A DNA stretch of 64,000 nucleotides. It comes from Fontisphaera persica. GTDB lineage: Bacteria; Verrucomicrobiota; Verrucomicrobiia; Limisphaerales; Fontisphaeraceae. The DNA lies in NCBI RefSeq assembly GCF_024832785.1, contig NZ_CP116615.1:4340001-4404000 (forward strand). The letters are read 5' to 3'. Made by a program: the position numbers and the translations under genes. The notes under the pieces were generated by a model. The model searched no databases. It was not told the DNA's origin and worked only from the letters and a program-made list of their open reading frames with translations. Positions 35,711-44,478 of this stretch are shown here, one piece after another; position 1 is the first letter of the stretch, and every line of letters begins with the position of its first letter.

Positions 35711-35956
35711 ATGCCTGCCGCCCGTGCGTTAACTTCCCTCAGTCCCGGTCAAACGGCCGTGGTCACCGAAATTCACCTGGCCGGCGAGGAACGCTCCCGC
35801 TTGCTGGAACTGGGGCTGGTGCCCGGCACGGTGGTCGAGCTGGTCCGCTTTGCCCCGCTGGGGGACCCGGTGGAAATCAAGGTCCGCGGCTATCATTTGA
35901 CCTTGCGCCGGCATGAAGCCGAACAGGTGCGCGTGGAGACACCGGCGGCGGGTTGA
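35711..35956 (+). CDS. feoA: ferrous iron transport protein FeoA
   Basis: This is an 81-residue FeoA, a small SH3-like cytoplasmic partner needed for FeoB-mediated ferrous iron uptake. Typical segments are LTSLSPGQTAVVTEIHLAG, LLELGLVPGTVVELVRFAPLGDPVEIKVRGYHLTLRRHEAEQV (in pieces) with the conserved G-D-P and R-hydrophobic ending. The ATG at 35711 is the natural start. The second FeoA-like gene precedes it and feoB follows after a seven-base gap, so all three are one operon under the promoter at 35339. Confidence 0.93.
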   Translation: MPAARALTSLSPGQTAVVTEIHLAGEERSRLLELGLVPGTVVELVRFAPLGDPVEIKVRGYHLTLRRHEAEQVRVETPAAG

Positions 35957-35963
35957 AGGGGCC

Positions 35964-38267
35964 ATGGCGCACACGACTTCCAAAACCTCGGCGTCCGCGC
36001 CCGTTTATGTGGCTTTGACCGGCAACCCCAATTGCGGCAAAACCACCGTCTTCAACGCCCTCACCGGCTTGCGCGCCAAGATTGGGAATTACGCGGGCGT
36101 CACCGTGGAGCGCAAAGAGGGCCGGTTGCGCGGCCTGCCGCCGGGACGGGACATCATCCTGCTGGATTTGCCCGGCACTTACAGCCTCAGCCCCAAGTCC
36201 CAGGACGAACGCATTGCGCGGGATGTGCTCCTCCATCGGCTGCCGGACGTGCCCGCGCCGCGGGTCATCGTGGTGGTGGTGGACGCCTCCAATTTGCAGC
36301 GGCATCTCTACTATACCACCCAAGTCATTGAACTGGGCCGCCCTGTCATCGTGGCTTTGAACATGATGGACGTGGCGGAGCAGAACGGCATGCAGGTGAA
36401 TGCCCAAGCCCTGGCCGCCGAGCTGGGCGTGCCGGTGGTGCCCATGGTGGCCAGCGCCGGCAAAGGCGTGCCCGAGCTGCGGGCGCGAATCATGGAGGCC
36501 GTTTACCACGACTCGCTCCCACGGCCGGCCGGGCCGCTGGTGGAGCTGCCCGCCCAAGTCAAGGAGGCGCTGGCCCCCCTGGCAGAAGCCGCCTGCCGCC
36601 TGCCAGAATGGGATGGGGCGGTGGCCCCGGAGACCGCGGCGCTCTTATGGCTGTGCGATGATGACTCGCGCGAAGCCGGCGCGGCAGCGCCCGCAGCCAT
36701 TCAACCGCTGCTGCGGCAGACCCGCCAGAAACTCGAAGATGCCTGGCCCGACTGGCGCGGCCGCTTGATTGAGCTGCGCTATGCGCGGGTGGCGGAACTG
36801 GCCGGCCAGGCCGTCCGCCAGGCCGAGACCCCCCGCGAAACTTTCAGTGACCGCCTGGACCGCATTGTCACCCACCGGGTATGGGGGCTGGTGATTTTCT
36901 TCGGGCTGATGGCGCTGCTATTCCAGAGCATTTTCGTATTCGCGCGCGTGCCCATGGACTGGATTGCGGGTTTGTTTGATGCGGCAGGGGCATGGGTCCA
37001 GGGGCTGATGCCGCCGGGGCCTTTGAATGAACTCCTGGTCCAGGGCGTCATCGGCGGCGTGGGGGCGGTGGTGGTGTTTTTGCCGCAAATCCTGTTTTTG
37101 TTTTTGTTCATCTGCCTGTTGGAGGACACCGGTTACATGGCGCGCGCGGCCTTCATCATGGACAGCCTCATGAGCAAGGTGGGACTCCATGGCAAGAGCT
37201 TCATCCCCATGTTGTCCTCCTTTGCCTGCGCCATCCCGGGCATCATGGCCACCCGCACCATTGAAAGCCCCAAAGACCGCCTGGTCACCATTCTGATTGC
37301 CCCGCTGATGAGCTGCTCGGCGCGGCTGCCGGTGTACACCGTGCTCATTGGCGCGTGCATCCCGGAGAAGCGGCTGGCGGGCCTCTTCAACCTGCAAGGC
37401 CTGGCCTTGATGGGGGCCTATCTGCTGGGGGTGATTTCCGCGCTGGCCATGGCGTGGATTTTCAAAAAGACCTTGTTGCAGGCGACCACCCCCCTCCTCA
37501 TCCTCGAGCTGCCCCCCTACAAACGCCCCGTCTTCACCGTGGTCCTGCGCCACATGTGGGACCGCTCCAAATTGTTTTTGACCCAGGCCGGCACCATTAT
37601 TCTGAGCATCAACATCCTGCTCTGGTTCCTGGCCACCTACCCCAAAAACGCGGACGTCGAAAACCGCCTCGCCCAGCAACAACGGGCCGTGATGACCAAC
37701 GCCCTGCCGCACCTCGCCGGCGCCCCCGCCGCCCAGGCCGAGCGGGAATGGCAGCAATGGCTCCAAACGCCCTCCCCGGAAAAAGAACCATGGCTGGCGC
37801 AGCTCCATGCCCTCGAAGCCGAGGCCCAGGCGGCCCGCCTCCACCATAGTTTCGCGGGACGGCTCGGGCGAGCCATTGAGCCGGTCATTGCTCCGTTGGG
37901 ATTTGATTGGAAAATTGGCATCGGCATCCTGGCCTCCTTTGCGGCACGGGAGGTTTTTGTGAGCACCATGAGCGTGGTCTATAACGTGGGCGGCGCCGCA
38001 GATGACGCTGCGGCCACCGCCAGTCTGGCCAAGGTGATGCAGCAACAAAAGCGTCCGGACGGCACCCCCATGTACACCACCCTCACCGGCATCACCTTGA
38101 TGGTGTTTTACGTGTACGCCCTCCAATGTGCCAGCACCGTGGCCATTGTACGGCGCGAAACCAACTCCTGGAAATGGCCTGCGTTTCAATGGCTCTACCT
38201 GGGCCTGCTGGCCTGGACCGTATCATTTCTGGTTTACCAGACCGGCCGCTGGCTGGGCTGGGGTTGA
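35964..38267 (+). CDS. feoB: ferrous iron transporter FeoB
   Basis: This 767-residue membrane GTPase imports Fe2+ across the inner membrane. The N-terminal G domain has G1 GNPNCGKTT (residues 20-28), G2 around GVTVE, G3 DLPGTY (68-73) and G4 NMMD (133-136). A helical GDI-like segment follows. The membrane part begins around residue 310 and includes the paired gate regions, with FICLLEDTGYMARAAF and the Cys-containing SFACAIPGIMATR and LMSCSARLPVY, which are the conserved Cys positions of the pore. The long hydrophilic insert (about residues 560-625) rich in Gln/Ala is within normal variation. The ATG at 35964 opens MAHTTSKTSA; the frame further upstream lies inside feoA. Confidence 0.96.
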   Translation: MAHTTSKTSASAPVYVALTGNPNCGKTTVFNALTGLRAKIGNYAGVTVERKEGRLRGLPPGRDIILLDLPGTYSLSPKSQDERIARDVLLHRLPDVPAPRVIVVVVDASNLQRHLYYTTQVIELGRPVIVALNMMDVAEQNGMQVNAQALAAELGVPVVPMVASAGKGVPELRARIMEAVYHDSLPRPAGPLVELPAQVKEALAPLAEAACRLPEWDGAVAPETAALLWLCDDDSREAGAAAPAAIQPLLRQTRQKLEDAWPDWRGRLIELRYARVAELAGQAVRQAETPRETFSDRLDRIVTHRVWGLVIFFGLMALLFQSIFVFARVPMDWIAGLFDAAGAWVQGLMPPGPLNELLVQGVIGGVGAVVVFLPQILFLFLFICLLEDTGYMARAAFIMDSLMSKVGLHGKSFIPMLSSFACAIPGIMATRTIESPKDRLVTILIAPLMSCSARLPVYTVLIGACIPEKRLAGLFNLQGLALMGAYLLGVISALAMAWIFKKTLLQATTPLLILELPPYKRPVFTVVLRHMWDRSKLFLTQAGTIILSINILLWFLATYPKNADVENRLAQQQRAVMTNALPHLAGAPAAQAEREWQQWLQTPSPEKEPWLAQLHALEAEAQAARLHHSFAGRLGRAIEPVIAPLGFDWKIGIGILASFAAREVFVSTMSVVYNVGGAADDAAATASLAKVMQQQKRPDGTPMYTTLTGITLMVFYVYALQCASTVAIVRRETNSWKWPAFQWLYLGLLAWTVSFLVYQTGRWLGWG

Positions 38268-38446
38268 CCTCAGCCGCAGGAAACGGAGCCGGCTGGCCAT
38301 GCCGCCTGCGCCTGCCCTTGCCCTGCACCAGGAGCGGGGCAGGGGAGCCGCCGGGCCGAGCATGACTCCCCAGCCGCCCGCGCCCCGGCCCCCACCCTTG
38401 TTTTTCGTTTGGCGGCAGCGCGCCGGAGGCCCATGATAGGACCACA

Positions 38447-40006
38447 GTGCGCTTAATCATTGTCCATTACCATTTCCGCCCCGGAGGTGTGCGCCGGGTG
38501 ATTGAACTGGGAACCCCTTGGGTGGCGGCGGCCGTGGGCGCGGACGAAATCCTGCTGGCGGGCGGTGAACCGCCGGAAACCGCATGGCTCGAGCATTTTC
38601 AGGCGCACTTGGGAAAAAGGCGCGTGCGGACGGCCGCCTGCGCCGCGGCCGGGTATTGGGCGGAAATCAGGAAAAACCCTGCCGCCGCGGCCCGGGACGT
38701 GGAGCGATTTTGCGCAAGCTGGGCGCCGGACGCAGCGCGGGGGGAGTCGGTGGTTTGGGCGCATAATCAGGGGTTGGGGCGCAATTTGCTGCTCACCCAG
38801 GCCCTGGCCCAAACTTGCGCCGCGCACCAGTTCCCCCTCTTTTTGCATCACCACGATTGGTGGTTTGACAATCGCTGGCAACGCTGGCCGGAAATGCGCG
38901 CCTCAGGTTTCCGCACCCTGGAGCAGGTCGCGCGCGTGATTTTTCCCCTCCTTCCCCTCGCGCGCCATCTGGCCATCAACCATGCCGACGCCGCCGTCTT
39001 GCAAAAACATTTTCCCGGCCAGAGCGGATGGCTGCCCAATTTGTCGGAGCCAGACGATTGGCCCACAGAGCGGGAGGCGCGGCAGGCCCGCCAATGGCTG
39101 CGGCGCCAGTTGGGCGACGGCGGGCCCGTGTGGTTGATGCCTTGCCGGTTGCTCCGCCGCAAAAACCTGGCGGAAGCACTGCTCCTGCAACGCTGGCTGC
39201 GGCCGGAGGCGTGGCTGGCGACCACCGGCGCCCTCAGTTCTGCCGATGAGCGGTCCTATGCCCGCCGCCTGGCCGCGGCCGCCCAACGCCACGGCTGGCG
39301 CTTGCGGCTGAGCCTCCTCCAGGGACCCGAGCGGGGCAAACCCAGCGTCCCGGCCCTGCTGGCCGCCAGCGAGGCCATGGTGCTGACCTCCTTGCAGGAG
39401 GGCTTCGGCCTGCCCTTCCTCGAGGCCGCCCAGGCCGGCAAACCGTTGCTCGCGCGCGCTCTGCCCAACATTGCGCCGGACCTCGCCCGCTTTGGCCTGA
39501 TATTCCCGCAATATTACGATGAAATATGGGTGCCCCCCACCTTGTTTGATGCCCCGGCCGAAGCCCGGCGGCAGCAGCAATTGTATCGCCAATGGAAAGC
39601 CCTGATGCCCGCGCCCTGCCGCGCCATGACCCCGCCCCCGCCCCTGCTCGCCCACGGCGGCGCGCCCGCTGCCACCCCCTTCAGCCGGCTCACCCTGACG
39701 GCGCAACTGGAGGTGCTCAGTCACCCGCCGGAGGAATCCTGGGCGGCCTGCGTGGGATTAAATCCCTTTTTGCGCATCTGGCGCGAGCTCGCGCAGGCCG
39801 GACAGTTGCGGCCCTGCACCTGGCCGCGCTCGGCCGCGCGCTGGTTGAGCGGGGCCGCCTACCAACGCCACTTCACTCAAAGTCTGCGCCAGCCGGCCCC
39901 GGCTCCCGCCGCCCCAGCTCAGGCCGTCGCGGCGCAACTGGACTTCATGCGAGCGAAACTGGCCTCGGAAAACCTTTACCCCTTGCTGTGGAGCACTGCC
40001 TGGTGA
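38447..40006 (+). CDS. GT-B glycosyltransferase (GT4-like)
   Basis: This is a 519-residue glycosyltransferase with the GT-B plan. The N-terminal half opens with RLIIVHYHFRPGGVRRV. The C-terminal half has the GT4 retaining-type E-x7-E region in MVLTSLQEGFGLPFLEAAQAGKPLL, which binds the donor diphosphate sugar. A further C-terminal extension of about 120 residues has no match I can name. The start is GTG at 38447: no ATG in this frame gives the conserved beginning, and the nearby ATG at 38433 is out of frame. Its stop overlaps the start of the HAD gene (GTGA). Acceptor and sugar are unknown, and there is no polysaccharide cluster beside it. Confidence 0.83.
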   Translation: MRLIIVHYHFRPGGVRRVIELGTPWVAAAVGADEILLAGGEPPETAWLEHFQAHLGKRRVRTAACAAAGYWAEIRKNPAAAARDVERFCASWAPDAARGESVVWAHNQGLGRNLLLTQALAQTCAAHQFPLFLHHHDWWFDNRWQRWPEMRASGFRTLEQVARVIFPLLPLARHLAINHADAAVLQKHFPGQSGWLPNLSEPDDWPTEREARQARQWLRRQLGDGGPVWLMPCRLLRRKNLAEALLLQRWLRPEAWLATTGALSSADERSYARRLAAAAQRHGWRLRLSLLQGPERGKPSVPALLAASEAMVLTSLQEGFGLPFLEAAQAGKPLLARALPNIAPDLARFGLIFPQYYDEIWVPPTLFDAPAEARRQQQLYRQWKALMPAPCRAMTPPPPLLAHGGAPAATPFSRLTLTAQLEVLSHPPEESWAACVGLNPFLRIWRELAQAGQLRPCTWPRSAARWLSGAAYQRHFTQSLRQPAPAPAAPAQAVAAQLDFMRAKLASENLYPLLWSTAW

Positions 40007-40722
40007 AACCGCGCGCCGTCATCCTGGATGTGTACGAAACCCTCCTCATGGTGGGGCCGCCCCCGCCCGACGCCGAAAACCAATGGCTGGCTTTGTGGGG
40101 CCAGTTTTTCCGCCAGCCGCCGCCCTTGAGTCTGGCCGAGTTTGGCCTGACCTGCGAGCGGTGGATTCGTGAAGAACATGCCCAGGCGCACGTGCGCGGC
40201 ATTCCGTTTCCCGAGGTGTACTGGCCGCGCATCGCCTGCCTGACCGCGCCCGACCTCGCGGCGCTGGAACCAGCGGCATTGGAGGCATTTTTGCTGGCGC
40301 AGGCGCGCATCTGGCATCAAGTGTGCCTGGCCGAGGGCGCGGCCGAAACCCTCCGCTGGTTGCGCGGGCAGGGGTTGTATCTGGGCATCGCCTCCAACGC
40401 GCAGGCTTACACCGTGGCCGAATTGAACGATGCCCTGCAACACGTGGGGCTTGACCTTTCCCTCTTTCATCCGCGGCTGCAATTCTGGTCTTTTGAACAT
40501 GGCTTCAGCAAACCTGACCCCCATGTATTCCGCCTCTTGCAGGCGCGCTTGTGGGCGCTGGATGTCGTGCCGGAAGCGGTTTTGATGGTGGGCGACAGCC
40601 TCGAGAATGACATTCAACCCGCCCGCGAACAGGGCTGGCAGACGTGGCATCTGGGAGACCGCGGCACAGGGGCGGATGGCCGATGGCCACAATTGCACCA
40701 GGCTTTGGCTGGCGCGCCCTGA
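40003..40722 (+). CDS. HAD superfamily hydrolase
   Basis: This is a 239-residue haloacid-dehalogenase-type phosphatase. Motif I is ILDVYETLL, where the first Asp is the nucleophile, and the usual second Asp is Glu-containing (DVYETL, as in many DVYGTL relatives). Motif II is IASNAQ, motif III the Lys in GFSKPDP and motif IV VGDSLENDIQPA. The cap domain is an alpha-helical insertion between motifs I and II. The GTG at 40003 overlaps the upstream glycosyltransferase stop by four bases, so both are translated as one unit and a sugar-phosphate substrate is plausible (inference). It ends 60 bp from the convergent addA gene. Confidence 0.88.
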   Translation: MKPRAVILDVYETLLMVGPPPPDAENQWLALWGQFFRQPPPLSLAEFGLTCERWIREEHAQAHVRGIPFPEVYWPRIACLTAPDLAALEPAALEAFLLAQARIWHQVCLAEGAAETLRWLRGQGLYLGIASNAQAYTVAELNDALQHVGLDLSLFHPRLQFWSFEHGFSKPDPHVFRLLQARLWALDVVPEAVLMVGDSLENDIQPAREQGWQTWHLGDRGTGADGRWPQLHQALAGAP

Positions 40723-40782
40723 CCCCGAATGAGACTTGCCCCCCGCTCCCGCCCCACCCCCGAAGTGCGCGCCCACCAGACG

Positions 40783-43700
40783 TTATTCCGTGCCGGCTTG
40801 TGCGATGGGTACAACTGTGCTCGTCACGCCGGGGACCAGAAAGTGCAGATACAAACGAACCACCGGCCGGTGGTAAATGCGGCTTAAAGCCAGGCCGTAG
40901 AGCCGCACTTGCGGCGCGTAAAACTCGGCGCGCTCAGCCACCTTTTCCATTGTAATATGGTCAGTTTTGTAATCCAGTACCCACAACTCATTTTCCAAAA
41001 GCACCATCAAATCGGCCACGCCCTGCACCACCACAAACTCCTCCTCTCCCAGCTTCCCCGGCGTGGCCAGACCGGCGGCTTGCAAATCCGCGGCCGTAAA
41101 CCGGGCGGTGAACGGTATTTCACGATGAACGTGGGCGCGGTGCGCGCGAATCTGCACGCCCAGTTCCGAAGTCCAGAACGCCAATAACCTTTCCAGTTGC
41201 AACTGGCCTGCTTCCGCTGGTGCCAGCAGCCCTTGCTGCACCATGAGCTGCGCTTGGGCCTGAAAATGCTCAAGTGAAGGCTCGCTGCCCAAATCCAGTT
41301 GTTCGAGAAATAAATGATGCAGTGCGCCCGCTTGCATGCCGCGCTTCTGGTCAGACCATTTGCCCTGCCCGAAAAGGTGCGGATAGGCTTGGGGCAAAAC
41401 CTGGGCCTCCGCCGGCCCCTCGGCTTCGAGCATCGCCCGATGCCGCAAGGCCGACACATGGGTTTTGGCGGGTTCGAGCGTGGCCGCATGTGCCCTGTAT
41501 TTCCACTCCCGCAAACTTTTCCAATGGCCCACCCAAATGTCCGCTTGCCCTCTCGCCGCCTCCTTTTCCGGGGGCGGCCCTTGGTCCGCCGCCGGCGGCT
41601 TCCACGTGGCCAGGTCTTCCGCTCGATGAATTTGCCAGCGCACCAATCCATTGCAGCCGTTGCTTATCTCCGGTTTTTTCCGGTCGTCCTCGGGAAGGTT
41701 GGCCAGCCACCATCTGCCCACCCACTCCAGCGCGCTTTGAGCGTTTGCCACGGCCCTGGCGCTCGCCGGCAGGGCCGCCTGCTGCCGCCAGCGCTTCATC
41801 TGTGCCGGCGAGGCGGTGCCGGTGAGCACCAGCAGGTCACACGCGCGGGTCATCGCCACATACAGCAACCGCAGCTCTTCCCCCATCATCTCCATCCGCT
41901 GGCGATGCTGGGCCAGCCGCCGCAGGAGCGAGGGATAGGCCGGGCGGCCAGGGGGATGCACCCGCGGACACAAACCCAGCTCCTCGTCCCACATGATTTC
42001 TTCCTGGGTAAAATTGAATCGCATCCCCAATTGGGCCAGCACGACAATCGGAAACTCCAGTCCTTTGCTTTGATGAATGCTCATCAGCCGCACGCAATTC
42101 TCCGCCACCGCCTGCGGCGATTCCAAACGCAAATCCAGCTCCGCATAGGATTCCAGGTATTGCAGAAAGCGATGCAGCCCCTGGCGCTGGAGATTGTCAA
42201 AATGCCGGGCTACGTGAAGCAGATGTTGCACGTTGGCATGCCGTTGGGCGCCCTCCGGCTGCGTCTGGCACCACACATCGTAATGCGTTTCGGTCAAGAT
42301 GGTTTCCAGACACGTGACCAGCGCGCCGCGTCGCGCCAGCTCCCGCCAACGTTGGTACTGCTCGACAAATTGCTTGACCCGCCTCGCGGGCGAATCTTCC
42401 CCATCGGCCGCGCCGTCTGCCTCCAGCCAGCGTTGCAGGGCAATCCACAAACAGCTCTTCTGGCTGGCCAGACGGATGCGCGCCAGGTCATCCAGCTTTA
42501 ACCCCACCAGCGGCGAGCGCAACACCGCCACCAGCGGCAGGTCCTGCCGGGGGTTATCCAGCAGCCGCAGCAAATTCACCAAATCCTGCACTTCCTGGGA
42601 CTCCAGGAAATTTTGCAACTCCGCCCGCAGCGGGATGCCGGCCCGCTGGCACTCCTGGACAAATGCCTCCGCCCGCCCGCGCGGCGCGCGCAGCAGGATG
42701 ACCATGTCCCGCCAGTCGGCTGGAACAAATTGTTTTTCCTGCCGCCGCCAGACCCGATGGCGGCCCTTGAGCTCCAACAATTTTCGCGCCACCAGCCGCG
42801 CCTCAATTTTCAGTTCATCCGCATCCACCGGCGCGCTCGCCTCTTCATTTTCCGCGGCCGAGTCCTGCGCGTTTTCCTCCGGCTGCGCGGCGTTGCTGGC
42901 TTCCGCGGGCTGACCCGGCAGGATGAGGTGCAGCTCCACTCGCCGACTGTCCTTGCCGTCGTTCTGGCGGCTGAACTGGCTCCGTTCCGCGGCCGCGCCA
43001 AATTGCAAGTGAGCGGCCTTGTCATATTCAACCCCCCCCACCTGCCTGACCATCAGCCCCGTGAAAAAGTGATTCACGTAAACCAGAATGCCTTCATGGC
43101 TCCGGAAATTTTCATTCAAGTGCAGCACCTGACTGTGCGGCAGCCGGGCCCACTGGTGGGCGTAGTCTTGGAAGATTTTGGGGTCGGCGCCCCGGAACCG
43201 GTAGATGCTCTGTTTGACATCGCCCACCAGAAACCGGTTGGCCCGCTCCCCCTCCCGGGATAGTGCGCGAATTATGGCGTCCTGGGCGGGGTTGATGTCC
43301 TGGTATTCGTCCACCAGCACCACATCAAACCGCTCGCGCCACTCCCGGGCAATGGCCGAAGGATCGCCACCCGGCTCGTAGAGAAGCCGCAGCGCAAATT
43401 GCTCGAAATCATTAAAGTCCAGCGCGCCCCGCTGGCGTTTGGCCTGGGCGTAACCCTCCTCAAACTCCCGCACCAGCTCCAGGAACGTCTTGAGCCAGGG
43501 ACGAACAATGTGCCAGTCCTCATCCAGGGGAGAACCAGAATCTCCCTTGAGGTACCCCAGGAATTGTTGGGCTTCCTGCAAGAATTTTTTTATGGGCTCT
43601 CGTCCGGCTGTGGCTTGTCTGGAGGGCCAGTTCTCCGTGGTATTGCGCGCTACTATGCCCTGCAAACACTCAATGACACTTTGCAGGGAATCCAGTTGCT

Positions 43701-44466
43701 CCGGCACCAATGCAGCGAATTCCTGCGCATACTTTATGGTTTCCTCCTTGATTTTAGCTTCGCCCGCATAATGCTCTTTGTTGAGGCATTTCAAAAATTC
43801 GCGCCACTCTTGCGCCCAGGAGGTGAACGCAGCCGGCAGTTTTTGCTCCCAATCCTGCGGCTCCGGACTCCCCAGCAAACCCAATTGCTGCTCCATCCAC
43901 TGCTTGGGGTCTGGAAGGATTCGCCAGCGCCGATGCAAATCCAAAAGCCAGTCCCGCACGCGGCGCTCGCCATCCGTCCCCAGCGTTTTCAACCACGCCC
44001 GCGCGCCGGTTTGCGCCGAAGCCGCCGCCAGATGCCTGTCCCACAGCGCCTCCAGCACCTCCTCCTGCAACAGCCGGGCTTGCGTGGGATCCAGCACCGA
44101 GGCTTGCGGATCCAGCTTTAACTCCAGGAAATGGCGCCGCACCAGCTCCAGGTTGAAGCTGTGCAGTGTCCGGATGTGGGCCGTGTCCAGCAACGCCAGT
44201 TGCAGTTGCGCCTGCTCCCGCTCTTGCTCCTGCTGGCTGCGTTCCCACAAAGCCTGGCGGATGCGCTCGCGCATTTCGGTGGCCGCCGCGTCGGTGAAGG
44301 TCACCATGAGCACACGGTCCAGCGAGGTGCGGCGTTGCGCTTCAAACAACCAGTACAGACAGCGCGCCACCAGCGTGCTGGTTTTGCCCGTGCCGGCGCC
44401 CGCCATGAGCAGCACATTGCCTTGCGCCTTGACGGCGGCTGCTTGTTGGGAAGTCAGAGAAGGCAT
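40783..44466 (-). CDS. addA: AddA-type helicase-nuclease
   Basis: This is a 1227-residue UvrD/SF1A helicase fused to a C-terminal RecB-like nuclease, the AddA subunit of the AddAB double-strand-break resection enzyme. Seen: walker A MAGAGTGKTSTLVAR near the N terminus, LMVTFTDAAATEMRERI, the walker B-like VVLVDEYQDINPAQD, VDDVKQSIYRFRGADP-like GDVKQSIYRFRGA, SIHQSKGLEFP and YVAMTRACDLLVLTG, and at the end VQGVADLMVL ... LWVLDYKTD, the PD-(D/E)XK nuclease core. No addB gene is adjacent, which is unusual because the two are often together. It sits 12 bp behind rmuC on the same strand, so the pair probably forms one transcript. It ends close to the convergent HAD gene. Confidence 0.92.
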   Translation of the reverse strand: MPSLTSQQAAAVKAQGNVLLMAGAGTGKTSTLVARCLYWLFEAQRRTSLDRVLMVTFTDAAATEMRERIRQALWERSQQEQEREQAQLQLALLDTAHIRTLHSFNLELVRRHFLELKLDPQASVLDPTQARLLQEEVLEALWDRHLAAASAQTGARAWLKTLGTDGERRVRDWLLDLHRRWRILPDPKQWMEQQLGLLGSPEPQDWEQKLPAAFTSWAQEWREFLKCLNKEHYAGEAKIKEETIKYAQEFAALVPEQLDSLQSVIECLQGIVARNTTENWPSRQATAGREPIKKFLQEAQQFLGYLKGDSGSPLDEDWHIVRPWLKTFLELVREFEEGYAQAKRQRGALDFNDFEQFALRLLYEPGGDPSAIAREWRERFDVVLVDEYQDINPAQDAIIRALSREGERANRFLVGDVKQSIYRFRGADPKIFQDYAHQWARLPHSQVLHLNENFRSHEGILVYVNHFFTGLMVRQVGGVEYDKAAHLQFGAAAERSQFSRQNDGKDSRRVELHLILPGQPAEASNAAQPEENAQDSAAENEEASAPVDADELKIEARLVARKLLELKGRHRVWRRQEKQFVPADWRDMVILLRAPRGRAEAFVQECQRAGIPLRAELQNFLESQEVQDLVNLLRLLDNPRQDLPLVAVLRSPLVGLKLDDLARIRLASQKSCLWIALQRWLEADGAADGEDSPARRVKQFVEQYQRWRELARRGALVTCLETILTETHYDVWCQTQPEGAQRHANVQHLLHVARHFDNLQRQGLHRFLQYLESYAELDLRLESPQAVAENCVRLMSIHQSKGLEFPIVVLAQLGMRFNFTQEEIMWDEELGLCPRVHPPGRPAYPSLLRRLAQHRQRMEMMGEELRLLYVAMTRACDLLVLTGTASPAQMKRWRQQAALPASARAVANAQSALEWVGRWWLANLPEDDRKKPEISNGCNGLVRWQIHRAEDLATWKPPAADQGPPPEKEAARGQADIWVGHWKSLREWKYRAHAATLEPAKTHVSALRHRAMLEAEGPAEAQVLPQAYPHLFGQGKWSDQKRGMQAGALHHLFLEQLDLGSEPSLEHFQAQAQLMVQQGLLAPAEAGQLQLERLLAFWTSELGVQIRAHRAHVHREIPFTARFTAADLQAAGLATPGKLGEEEFVVVQGVADLMVLLENELWVLDYKTDHITMEKVAERAEFYAPQVRLYGLALSRIYHRPVVRLYLHFLVPGVTSTVVPIAQAGTE

Positions 44467-44478
44467 GGCGCCGGCAAT